From Gibbula magus (taxonomy: Eukaryota > Mollusca > Gastropoda > Trochida > Trochidae), in contig CAKZFU010000070.1 in NCBI GenBank assembly GCA_936450465.1, forward strand, positions 1-64,000: 64,000 bases of DNA, written 5' to 3'. Within the stretch, counting starts at the first letter, position 1; every line of letters starts with the position of its first letter. Below are positions 1 through 7,484 of this stretch, piece by piece. The notes below the pieces were generated by a model, which was not told where the DNA came from, did not search any database, and worked only from the letters and a program-made list of their open reading frames with translations. Position numbers and translations under genes: made by a program.

Positions 1-1
1 T

Positions 2-14
2 AAAAAAAAAAAAA

Positions 15-59
<45 letters not shown>

Positions 60-88
60 AATATATATTTATAGGTTTTTTTTTTTTT
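2..88. repeat. Perfect-armed AT palindrome at the left edge
   Basis: Thirteen A, then CC and TATA, is mirrored by TATA, GG and thirteen T at the right end. The centre is a long TA run that is itself self-complementary. The whole 87 bases can fold into one hairpin or cruciform. It could be a replication or recombination element, or an assembly-end feature. Nothing here decides between these. Confidence 0.8.
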
Positions 89-720
89 ACTCACCCCCGG
101 CTAGTAGTCGTCTTCGTTGTTGTTGTTGTTGTTGTTGTTGTTGCTGCTGCTGCTACTACTACGATGGCGGCGGCGGTTGTTGTTCGACATCACGACGATG
201 GTGCTGGCGGTATCCAAATTATTATTACTATCCAAGGATGACGATGTCACCAACCGTCGAAAGAACGCGGTCGACCATAAAAGTCGACGATTATTTTCAC
301 TACCACCACCACAACAACAACAGTTGCTTTCGGGCGGCCTCTTTCTCTTTCTCAATATCGACGAAGACATACCTTCGATCGATCAAATTCGGCTTTCTTT
401 CAAGCACTGCTGCTGCTGCTCGCTATTATTATTATTAATGATGTCTTCTTCTTCTTTCGACCCTCTCTTACTCCTCCTCATGTGGTGCAGCGTCGCCACA
501 GAGGCCGTTAAAACAAAAAACGACACCAATAGGATATTTGTCGTCGTCGACACGTCCATTCGGGCAAACACCCTCGAATCGAATGACGAATGAGTTTCGG
601 TTGCGATTCGGTTTTATCGAGTCGATACTTTGGGGAAGTCCCTTCGGGTCCACCAATCGTTAGTGGTTTTGGCGATTTTGAACACGCCCCCCTTTCATCC
701 TTTTTTTTGGAAACCACGCC
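89..720. other. Low-complexity stretch with no secure gene
   Basis: The stretch is dominated by CTG/TTG/TCG triplets. All frames on both strands stay open because of the repeats, so open frames here mean little. The 89-codon minus-strand frame at 101-370 is mostly Ser and Asn runs. The only frame with natural-looking composition is the small one listed at 383-571. Confidence 0.5.
383..571 (-). CDS. Possible 62-residue single-pass membrane protein
   Basis: This is an ATG-initiated minus-strand frame. About 18 hydrophobic residues (roughly residues 11-28) are followed by a basic stretch and an acidic, Asn- and Gln-rich tail, like a small signal-anchor protein. A TATA-like TATATGAAG lies near 727 on the same strand. 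No family is recognised. The surrounding triplet repeats make chance openness likely, so this is a weak call. Confidence 0.3.
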   Translation of the reverse strand: MFARMDVSTTTNILLVSFFVLTASVATLHHMRRSKRGSKEEEDIINNNNSEQQQQCLKESRI

Positions 721-1200
721 TCTTCATATACCTTTTGTTTATTTTAAATAAATAAAATACGAAAAAACCACAGAGTTTCATAATATCAAATTTTATTACA
801 AATGATAATTCGGGAGCCACATCATAAACTAATCTTTTACTACTACTATACGTTTAAAAAAAAAAAAAGAAACTAAAAAAAAATTTTTTATATATATTAC
901 ATAAAAAAATGACTACTACTGGCCTGGGAAGATCGAATCACGTTTCGGATTGTCTGTACATTAAAAAGATCCGTTTAATGACGATTCACGTGTTAGACAA
1001 TCACGTGTACACCCCCCTCCTCCTCCTCTTGGTAAAAAAAAGGGGGGCTTTCTCTTTTTAAGTGGCTATTATACCACCTAGCACATCAAAATCTTTTACG
1101 GATAATCGTCACAACCAATCTTTGATTCGGTGCTCTGCTGCAACACGTTGTCGCTCGCGGGTTTTAAAGTTCGAGGGGGATAACCCCTCAAGTGCTTTTG
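721..1200. other. AT-rich intergenic region with paired CACGTG boxes
   Basis: No gene is seen. AT-rich sequence and homopolymer A/T runs fill 740-910. At 987-992 and 1002-1007 there are two CACGTG boxes 15 bases apart. GATTGTCT at 948-955 is the reverse complement of AGACAATC at 995-1002, so the segment has dyad symmetry. This is the only regulatory-looking structure here. Confidence 0.45.
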
Positions 1201-1983
1201 TTATCTTTTCGTTTTCACGTCGTCTTCTTCTTCTTCTTCTTCTTCTTCTTCTTCTTCGTCATCAGTCAGCAGAGAAACTGCACACCACGTCGGAGTTCTA
1301 TCTTCTTCTCCTTCCTTCTGGACTATCTGACAGGTATTGGCTCCTTTTCCACGTACGTAATGTGGCAATACGGACCGAGCGATCGCCATTCTACACACGA
1401 CGTGTCCTCGATGGAACGTGGCCCTTTTCGTCTTGCATCGGTCGGTAACTTCCATCCACACACCCATCTCGCACATCTCCCCGTCGTAGTTAGGCCAAGG
1501 ACTTGCCACCCGCACGCCAAGATCGCCGCTGTACTCGTCATCCGTCGTGAAGAAAATGTTGTAGGCCTGATCGAAACGATAGAGTCTGATGCCGAGGGGA
1601 ACGACGGTCGGTTTCTTGTCTATTATTACGGTGGGCGGCACGTCTTTCGGTGCGTTCGACTTGACCACGTAATTTACACTGTCGGAGTTCTCGTAGAAGG
1701 GATGACAATCCGTTTCCAACACCTCGAACACGATTTTGCCGCGACACTGGGTGGTCGGACATTTCTCGATTTCGTCTTTGGTGAGAAAGTCGACTTGGAG
1801 GAGGTTGTAATCTTCATCATCTTCTTCATCATCATCATCATCATCATCAACAAAATCGTCTTCTTCTTTTTGCCGTTTGTTGGTGGTGGTGACGATATCG
1901 TATAGCGGCACTGCTTCTTCTTCTTCTTCTTCTTCTTTGTCGTCGAGCGAAGAAGACGTCGTCGTCGTCGTCGTGTGGTCCAT
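1201..1983 (-). CDS. Acidic protein of unknown function, 260 residues
   Basis: The ATG at 1983 follows a good TATA box, and the frame runs to a stop at 1201. The N-terminus (about residues 1-60) is Thr/Ser-rich then strongly acidic, with two Glu/Asp runs. A folded-looking middle (about 60-240) contains several Cys, including CPTTQC near residue 75. The C-terminus is another Glu run ending in basic residues. The Glu/Asp runs come from GAA/GAT triplet expansion, which also opens the opposite strand; the opposite-strand frames lack natural composition. No family is recognised. It lies immediately downstream of the BIR gene on the same strand. Confidence 0.75.
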   Translation of the reverse strand: MDHTTTTTTSSSLDDKEEEEEEEAVPLYDIVTTTNKRQKEEDDFVDDDDDDDEEDDEDYNLLQVDFLTKDEIEKCPTTQCRGKIVFEVLETDCHPFYENSDSVNYVVKSNAPKDVPPTVIIDKKPTVVPLGIRLYRFDQAYNIFFTTDDEYSGDLGVRVASPWPNYDGEMCEMGVWMEVTDRCKTKRATFHRGHVVCRMAIARSVLPHYVRGKGANTCQIVQKEGEEDRTPTWCAVSLLTDDEEEEEEEEEEEDDVKTKR

Positions 1984-2020
1984 GGTTTTGTGATGTGTTT
2001 CGATGTTCGTCTTCCCTTCT

Positions 2021-2030
2021 TATATACCCC
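2021..2030 (-). promoter_or_regulatory. TATA box for the acidic-protein gene
   Basis: GTATATAAG reads on the minus strand about 40 bases before the ATG at 1983. This fits a eukaryotic-type core promoter with a very short 5' leader. Confidence 0.65.
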
Positions 2031-2049
2031 CCCTCCCTAAACAATTTCC

Positions 2050-2670
2050 TCACTGAAGGTTTTTGGGTGGGCGTGTCTTCGTTGCGCCACACCCCCTTCT
2101 CGATTCGACCAGCGGGCGTGTCTTCGTTGCGCCACACCCCCTTCTCGATTCGACCAGCCACGGACAGTCCGGGAAGAACATTTCGTGCGTGTCGGCGACG
2201 GTTTTCTTCGCGAAGGCGTTAACACCGTGGATCATCATATTGCAGCCAAAACATCGTATCGCGGCGTAACCTTCGTTGGCGTCTATGGGCAAGATCCGAT
2301 AAAATCCCTCTCGAACCATCTTATCGATTCTTATTTTCGACCCCCGAGGCCACCAGTAGTCTCTGAAGGAGTCTCTCCTGTTTCGTTCGTCGGCAAAAAA
2401 CACCCCTTCGTCGACCGGGGGCGGAGGTGGAAGTTTCGACGGGTCCACCCTGTTTCCTCCACACCCGTTCGCCCCCGTGAGAAACTCGCACGAGCGGTGG
2501 TGTTGTTGCACGAGTACTTCTTCGTCAAACGTCATCCCCAACGTAGCGTTGCAGCTGAAACATTTGAGTTCGTCTGTTCGAACCCTATAATAGCCCAGAA
2601 CTGCCAATCTGTTCGTGTTCACTGTCCGAACATCGAAAGATTTGCGCCTGTTCTCCTCGAAGTTCATCAT
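2050..2670 (-). CDS. Two-BIR-domain protein (IAP-like, no RING)
   Basis: The 206-residue protein carries two baculovirus IAP repeats. The first (about residues 8-66) shows the zinc set C-x2-C, H and C in CFSCNATL and HHRSC. The second (about 98-172) shows CFGCNMM, H and C around DTHEMFFPDC. BIR domains bind caspases or IAP antagonists, so a role in blocking apoptosis or altering host ubiquitin signalling is likely by family knowledge. There is no RING, so it cannot act as an E3 ligase alone; a RING-only protein is encoded at 16096-16794. The C-terminus holds a 15-residue unit duplicated in tandem. The start is ATG-ATG in a good CCACC context. Multiple BIR genes are characteristic of mollusc herpesviruses. 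Confidence 0.88.
   Translation of the reverse strand: MMNFEENRRKSFDVRTVNTNRLAVLGYYRVRTDELKCFSCNATLGMTFDEEVLVQQHHRSCEFLTGANGCGGNRVDPSKLPPPPPVDEGVFFADERNRRDSFRDYWWPRGSKIRIDKMVREGFYRILPIDANEGYAAIRCFGCNMMIHGVNAFAKKTVADTHEMFFPDCPWLVESRRGCGATKTRPLVESRRGCGATKTRPPKNLQ
2069..2158. repeat. 45-bp tandem duplication in the BIR gene
   Basis: Two essentially identical 45-base units lie head to tail, at about 2069-2113 and 2114-2158. The length is a multiple of three, so the frame is kept and a Cys- and Arg-containing 15-residue unit is repeated at the protein end. Near identity suggests a recent event. Confidence 0.85.
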
Positions 2671-2720
2671 GGTGGAGAGAGAGAGAGAGAGAGAATGAAA
2701 ATAAACACTTGGTCGTTCGT

Positions 2721-2730
2721 TTTTATATGT
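2721..2730 (-). promoter_or_regulatory. TATA box for the BIR gene
   Basis: ACATATAAAA on the minus strand lies about 51 bases before the ATG at 2670. A GA dinucleotide run fills the presumed leader. Confidence 0.6.
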
Positions 2731-2819
2731 CTGTTTTATTCCTATTCTGTTTTGACAAAATCAAAAATACACACCATTAAAGAAAAAAGAGTGGGTGGTG
2801 TTCAATATATATAAATAGT

Positions 2820-2847
2820 TCATTCACCATTGGTCGTTGTCGTCTTC

Positions 2848-2878
<31 letters not shown>

Positions 2879-2994
2879 CCTTTTCTTGTTGTTGTCGTCT
2901 ATATATGGTCTGTAATGCCATCGACACCTGAAACTGTTTCTGTATTATTTGTTGTTGCAGTGATGGCTGTTGTTGTTGTTGTTGTTGTTGTTGT

Positions 2995-3026
<32 letters not shown>

Positions 3027-3563
3027 GATCACCTGCGGTACCATTGCGGAAAAAACTGTTGGTTGCGGTAGATAGAACATTTGAAACATTCGTTGTCGTT
3101 GTTGTTGTTGTTGTTGCAAAAACTGTTGTTGGAACAATTGTTGTTGCAATAATTGTTGAAACAACATTGGCAAATGTTGTTCTTCTTGCATTCGCAGATA
3201 TCGTTGTTGTTGATGAAACAAACGTGTATATTCTTGTCGTTGTCGTCGTTGATCGTGTCGTCGTTGTCGTTGTCGTTGTCGAGCAGAAGAAGAAGAAGAT
3301 TGTTGTTGGAACGCCGAGGATCGTTCTTGAGATGGTGGTGTAGGAAAGGGTACCATCATCGTGGATCGTCGTTGTTGTTCCATCGTTGATGGTTCTCGAT
3401 ATCGAGAAGAAGAAGAAGAAGATGATGCCGTCGACGATGGTTCTCGATGATGATGGTGGTGGTGCGGCGGCGGCCGATAAGGAGGAGGAGGAGGAGGAGG
3501 AGGAGACGACGACATCGGTCTCTGTTGATACGATGGCCGTCTCAGTAGTGGTGGTCGTGACAT
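2820..3563 (-). CDS. Gln/Pro/Ser-rich low-complexity protein, 247 residues
   Basis: The frame is open further upstream, but the first ATG is at 3563, after a long A run, and is taken as the start. Pro and His runs (about 20-40) and Ser runs come first. Then follows a long Gln-rich segment (about 95-225) in which Gln is interrupted by Met, Leu, Phe and Arg, so it is not a pure triplet repeat and could form a coiled coil or a prion-like assembly. The tail is Lys/Glu-rich. No family is recognised. Two other frames are open here because of the triplets, but they give Val-, Thr- or Ser-only nonsense. It is probably a transcriptional or tegument-type disordered protein; this is inference only. Confidence 0.6.
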
Positions 3564-3697
3564 GTTTTTTTTTTTTTTTTTCAGACGATAAAACACACAC
3601 AACCTCCTTCCTCAACGAGCGCAAAAATGAAAATGAGACAAACTCTCCCGTCTGGCGATAATTTTTTTTATTGTTCACACATACAAAAAGAGAAGTG

Positions 3698-4559
3698 TCA
3701 CGTGGGTTTTGAATAGAGCTCCAGGAACGCATAGGCGGGAGCCTGTATGAGCAGGTAACCTCCCTTGGGATAGGCGAAACAGGCGCCGTTGAAGGGATAC
3801 CATCCCAACAGGGGGGTATTGTTGGCCACCAGGTTCGGAGAAAGGAGACACCAGAGCGGGGAGGAGGCGAACCCGATCAACGTGGGTTGTTTTGAAAACG
3901 GAAAGACCGAAAGGAGTTGGGGCGACCGACTCCAAACCACCCCGTTTAATCGAATGAAGCTGGTTTCGTTGTAGTAGGGTGGGTTTCGTCGTCCCTCTGT
4001 CAAGTCTACCTGGCCGTTAAAAGCTCGAAAGGAAAAGACGTCGTCTCGTTGGTCGGATGCTATCACCCGCAATAGATTTTTCGGGTCGAGAAAATAGTCT
4101 TTCCGGCGTATTCTGGGGGGTAAATACCTCGAAGGAAGGGGAGGAAAAGGAGTCGTCGTCGTCGTCGTCTCAACACAGCCGGGGGTATCGTTGGACACGA
4201 AAAGATCATACGATATTTCCAAAAGGATCCTGCAGTATACTTTGTCTTGGCAGGGAGTTATCGGTGCGTGGCGAAAGAAGACCTCGCAGGTGCCGTTGCA
4301 GACCTTGACGTCGAGGTTGACGAACGACTTGTATCCGGCCATTATTACGCCGATGATCAGAGTCAGGTCCTTGACCCGAAGACGTTTATGTTCCGGGTCG
4401 GTGAGCCCACATCCTAGCATTCCGGTGTCGGGATCCACCACCACGTAGCTTTTGGCCCCGGGGGAGGGCCCGATGTCGTGAGACCCGTTGGTGTATCCGA
4501 TCATGTGCGTAACCGTGTATTTGGAAGTTGTTGTTGTTGTTGTTGTTGTTGGAGTCGTT

Positions 4560-4609
<50 letters not shown>

Positions 4610-4983
4610 GATTGGAGTTGCTGTGGTGGTGTTTGGGGTTGTTGTTGTTGTTGTTGTTATTGTAGTAGGAGTGGTCGTCGTTGTAGTCGGGGTGGTTGTC
4701 GTGGTCGTCGTTGTAGTCGGGGTGGTTGTCGTGGTCGTCGTTGTAGTCGGGGTGGTTGTCGTTGTAGGAGTGGTCGTCGTTGTAGTCGGAGTGGTTGTTG
4801 TTGTTGTAGTCGGAGTGGTTGTTGTTGTCGTAGTCGGAGTGGTTGTCGTTGTAGTGGTTGTTGTTGTTGTAGTCGGAGTGGTTGTCGTTGTGGTGGTCGT
4901 CGTCGTCGTCGTTGTAGTCGGAGTGGTCGTCGTGGTCGTCGTTGTGGTCGGGGTGGTTGTTGTTGTCGTAGTCGGAGTGGTGG

Positions 4984-5021
<38 letters not shown>

Positions 5022-5476
5022 GCTGTTGTAGGAACTGGTGTGGCTCCCGGACATACATTATCGGAGGAATAAAATCGGCGGGAACCAATACTCTCGACTG
5101 GACCTCCCCCAATATAATAGACGTATGTGCATATGACGTAATCGAGGCACGCCCAGTGGTCGAATCGAACCTCGCAGGAGGTGTTGCACACGTTAGCGGG
5201 GTTACCGAAGAAAGACTTGTAACCGACTTCCCTTCCATTGATTCGCATAGACGCGCTCTTGATCAGGAGACGTCTGCCGCCTAAACCGGGGTCGGTGAAA
5301 CCGCACCTGGTCGTTCCGTTGATGGTTGCACCTATGAAGATGTGGGCCTCGGCGGTGGGGCGGTCGTACTCCCCGCTCGTGAATCCATACACGTTTACCA
5401 CTTTCATGTCGGCCTTCAAAGCTTTTGCGACGCCCGTTATCACGAAAATCGTCAACAATATCGCAATTTTTTTCAT
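3698..5476 (-). CDS. Secreted mucin-like glycoprotein with two homologous heads
   Basis: The start is placed at the ATG at 5476, which gives a clean signal peptide (MKKIAILLTIFVITGVAKA); the longer frame begins at a non-ATG codon. The 592-residue product has a first Cys-containing domain (about 20-145), a Thr/Pro stalk of about 170 residues typical of heavy O-glycosylation, and a second domain (about 320-450) related to the first. Both contain the pattern CG(F/L)TDP, then GYKSF, then C-N-x-(S/T)-C-E-V. A third, unrelated C-terminal domain of about 120 residues follows. No transmembrane segment is visible, so it is secreted or held by partners. It is probably a virion or secreted surface protein. 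It is divergent from the nuclease gene at 5609. Confidence 0.82.
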
Positions 5477-5529
5477 ATCGAACGTGGGGGGGGGTGGTGG
5501 TTTATGTTTTAAAAACCAAGACAATTTTT

Positions 5530-5543
5530 ATTATATAAATAGA
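5530..5543. promoter_or_regulatory. Bidirectional TATA element
   Basis: TTATATAAAT reads as a usable TATA box on both strands. It sits 54 bases before the minus-strand ATG at 5476 and 66 bases before the plus-strand ATG at 5609. No other TATA-like sequence is seen in the 132-base spacer. Confidence 0.55.
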
Positions 5544-5608
5544 ATAGAACCCGAGGGGGGGAGGGAGGAGGGAAAAAACCCCCCCCAACAACCCTCCCCG
5601 ATCGAAAG

Positions 5609-7345
5609 ATGGAGACTTTGGGGGTGAACCTCATGTTATGGAACATGAACGGAGACAAGGGTGTCGACGCCCAAGAGCGAAGAGATGCGACAGACGATGT
5701 TTGGGAATGGGTTTCGAAAACCCGAAATAAGTCGGCCAAAGGGTTCGTGGTATTTGCCCAGGAGATCAGTAGCAAAACTCTTCGCTCGTCGTCCGTAGAC
5801 TCGGCTCGAAGTTACGGCATTAAGCGTATGGAAGGAGAGCACTATCTGAAAGATGCCATGTTGTTCACCAACCTTCCCATGATTTACCTGGACTCGGGCG
5901 ACCTGGTTCGACTGATCGGCAGATTCGGAAAGAAATACGACATAGACGTGGATGTCGGCCGCCTGCAGTGCGCCATCCTTCCCTCTCAAAAAACGCTGTT
6001 CGTCTCGTGGCACGGACCCCACACGAAACTCGTGGGCAGAAGCAGGGGGGATCATTTCATCACGATGGTTACCTTCGCCGATTTGTTGCGACGGGAAAAT
6101 TCGTTGGACAAGGTGATAGTCGGGGGCGATTTCAACTACGATTTCAAACAGCTTGCGAAGGAAAGTTTTCAACACGTGAAGGATGTTTTGTCGGGGACGG
6201 CGTTTGCCCTTTACGAGGCGCCCCCCGATCGAGCCAAGGAAGGTGTTTTGGATTATTTCGTCGCGTGGCCGAAAAAATGTTTTGCGTGGTACACCGAAAA
6301 TGCCGATTTGGCACCCACGAACAGAAAAAAAGGGTTTCGTCCCTTCGACCATCCCGTGCTGTTGTATTACGTGGATCTGAAGCCCATAACGACGGAGCCT
6401 ACTGGTGGCGATAAGAAGTCTAAATATACTACAACACCGCAGAAGAAGAAGATTCCGAGCGTCGATAAGTTAACGCACGATTTCGGACGTATGGGCATGT
6501 CGACAGGAACGGAATGGGAGTTGATCAGCAGCAGGGACGAGGACGATGATTATTTCACCGTTCCGAAACCCACAGGAGCGAAACCCAAAAAGAGTAGCGG
6601 GTGGTGGGAAAATCCCAAGAAACACGACAGCGGTGGTGGGTGGTGGGACGACGATGACGATGACGACAGGTATAAAACTACATCATCGCACGGTTGGCGA
6701 GAAAATCGAAAACCTTCTTCTTCTTCTTCTTCTTATTACGACGGAAGCAAACACTATGGCTCGTCGTCTGGAAAAGGAGAATATCAGAAAAAGGGAGATT
6801 TTCATCACTATCGTTCGTCTGGTGGGAAAGGAGACCACCATCATTCGTCCGGTGGGAAAGGAGGAGGAGGAGGAGGAGGAGGACATCACCATTCGTCGTC
6901 CGGTGGGAAAGGAGGGGGAGACTACCACCGTTCGTCTGGTGGTGGTGGGAAAGGAGGAGGAGGAGGAGGACACCACTATTCGTCTGGTGGTGGTGGGAAA
7001 GGAGGGGGCTACCACCACCATTCGTCTGGAAAAGGGGGAGGAGATCGTTATTCGTCGTCTGGTGGTGGTGGTGGTGGATATCACCATTCGTCTGGGGATT
7101 CGGAATGGTTGGAAGTTAAAGATGCCGACGGTAGACGAACCACGTTAAAAAAAGGTGGTAGCTTTTCGACGGCAGGTCTCAAGAGCAACGAGGTTTTTTC
7201 CACCTCCTCGGGGAAAGTCAGCGGTGGCAGTAGTTTTTCGATGGGAAATCTCAAAAGCAACGAAGTGTATTCCACCTCTTCGGGAAGAAGTAGTGGAGGA
7301 GGAGGAGGAGGAGGAGGAAGGCGGAGAGGTGGTAGTAGACGTTAA
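5609..7345 (+). CDS. Endonuclease/exonuclease/phosphatase-fold protein with Gly/Ser/His tail
   Basis: Residues 1 to about 260 show the ordered motifs of the DNase I-like superfamily: WNMNG (11-15), the metal-binding Glu in FAQE (about 52), SWHGPH (133-138), GGDFNYD (172-178), LDYFVAW (214-220) and the terminal FDHP (246-249). All expected catalytic residues appear present, so an active metal-dependent nuclease or phosphodiesterase is likely; the substrate is unknown. From about 320 to 560 the protein is a Gly/Ser/His/Lys-rich tail with repeats of the HHHSSGGKGG type, and it ends in Arg-rich residues that could bind nucleic acid. Two copies of a motif like LKSNEV(F/Y)STSSG lie at the end. No signal peptide is seen. 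It shares a promoter region with the mucin-like gene. Confidence 0.78.
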   Translation: METLGVNLMLWNMNGDKGVDAQERRDATDDVWEWVSKTRNKSAKGFVVFAQEISSKTLRSSSVDSARSYGIKRMEGEHYLKDAMLFTNLPMIYLDSGDLVRLIGRFGKKYDIDVDVGRLQCAILPSQKTLFVSWHGPHTKLVGRSRGDHFITMVTFADLLRRENSLDKVIVGGDFNYDFKQLAKESFQHVKDVLSGTAFALYEAPPDRAKEGVLDYFVAWPKKCFAWYTENADLAPTNRKKGFRPFDHPVLLYYVDLKPITTEPTGGDKKSKYTTTPQKKKIPSVDKLTHDFGRMGMSTGTEWELISSRDEDDDYFTVPKPTGAKPKKSSGWWENPKKHDSGGGWWDDDDDDDRYKTTSSHGWRENRKPSSSSSSYYDGSKHYGSSSGKGEYQKKGDFHHYRSSGGKGDHHHSSGGKGGGGGGGGHHHSSSGGKGGGDYHRSSGGGGKGGGGGGHHYSSGGGGKGGGYHHHSSGKGGGDRYSSSGGGGGGYHHSSGDSEWLEVKDADGRRTTLKKGGSFSTAGLKSNEVFSTSSGKVSGGSSFSMGNLKSNEVYSTSSGRSSGGGGGGGGRRRGGSRR

Positions 7346-7411
7346 ACAAACCCCCCCCCCCCCCTCCTTAAAACATAAAAGACTTCTAAAAATAAGTACC
7401 GCGTGGTAAAT

Positions 7412-7419
7412 GTATAAAC
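7412..7419 (+). promoter_or_regulatory. TATA box for the kinase gene
   Basis: TATAAAC lies at 7413-7419, about 70 bases before the ATG at 7485, followed by a leader containing CA repeats. Confidence 0.45.
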
Positions 7420-7484
7420 GGAAGTTCCCTCTCTCGTGATGCACACACACAACGTTTCTGTCTGAGAGGACACACACACACACG

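Noticed and set aside
101..593. Overlapping long frames on both strands at the left edge
   Set aside because: They are translations of CTG/TTG/TCG triplet runs and consist of Leu, Ser, Asn or Arg strings without natural composition.
1192..1905. Plus-strand frame of 237 codons
   Set aside because: It is antisense to the 260-residue acidic protein, begins with poly-Phe from the TTC repeat, and has no matching promoter. The minus strand has a TATA box and ATG.
2899..3732. Minus-strand frame of 277 codons beside the Gln-rich gene
   Set aside because: It is almost only Thr, Ser and Val from the same CAA/ACA triplets, and no ATG or TATA supports it over the Gln-rich frame.
4386..5284. Several long frames across the Thr stalk of the mucin-like gene
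   Set aside because: They encode poly-Val, poly-Cys/Arg or poly-Asn from one triplet repeat. The frame with signal peptide and duplicated Cys domains is the real one.
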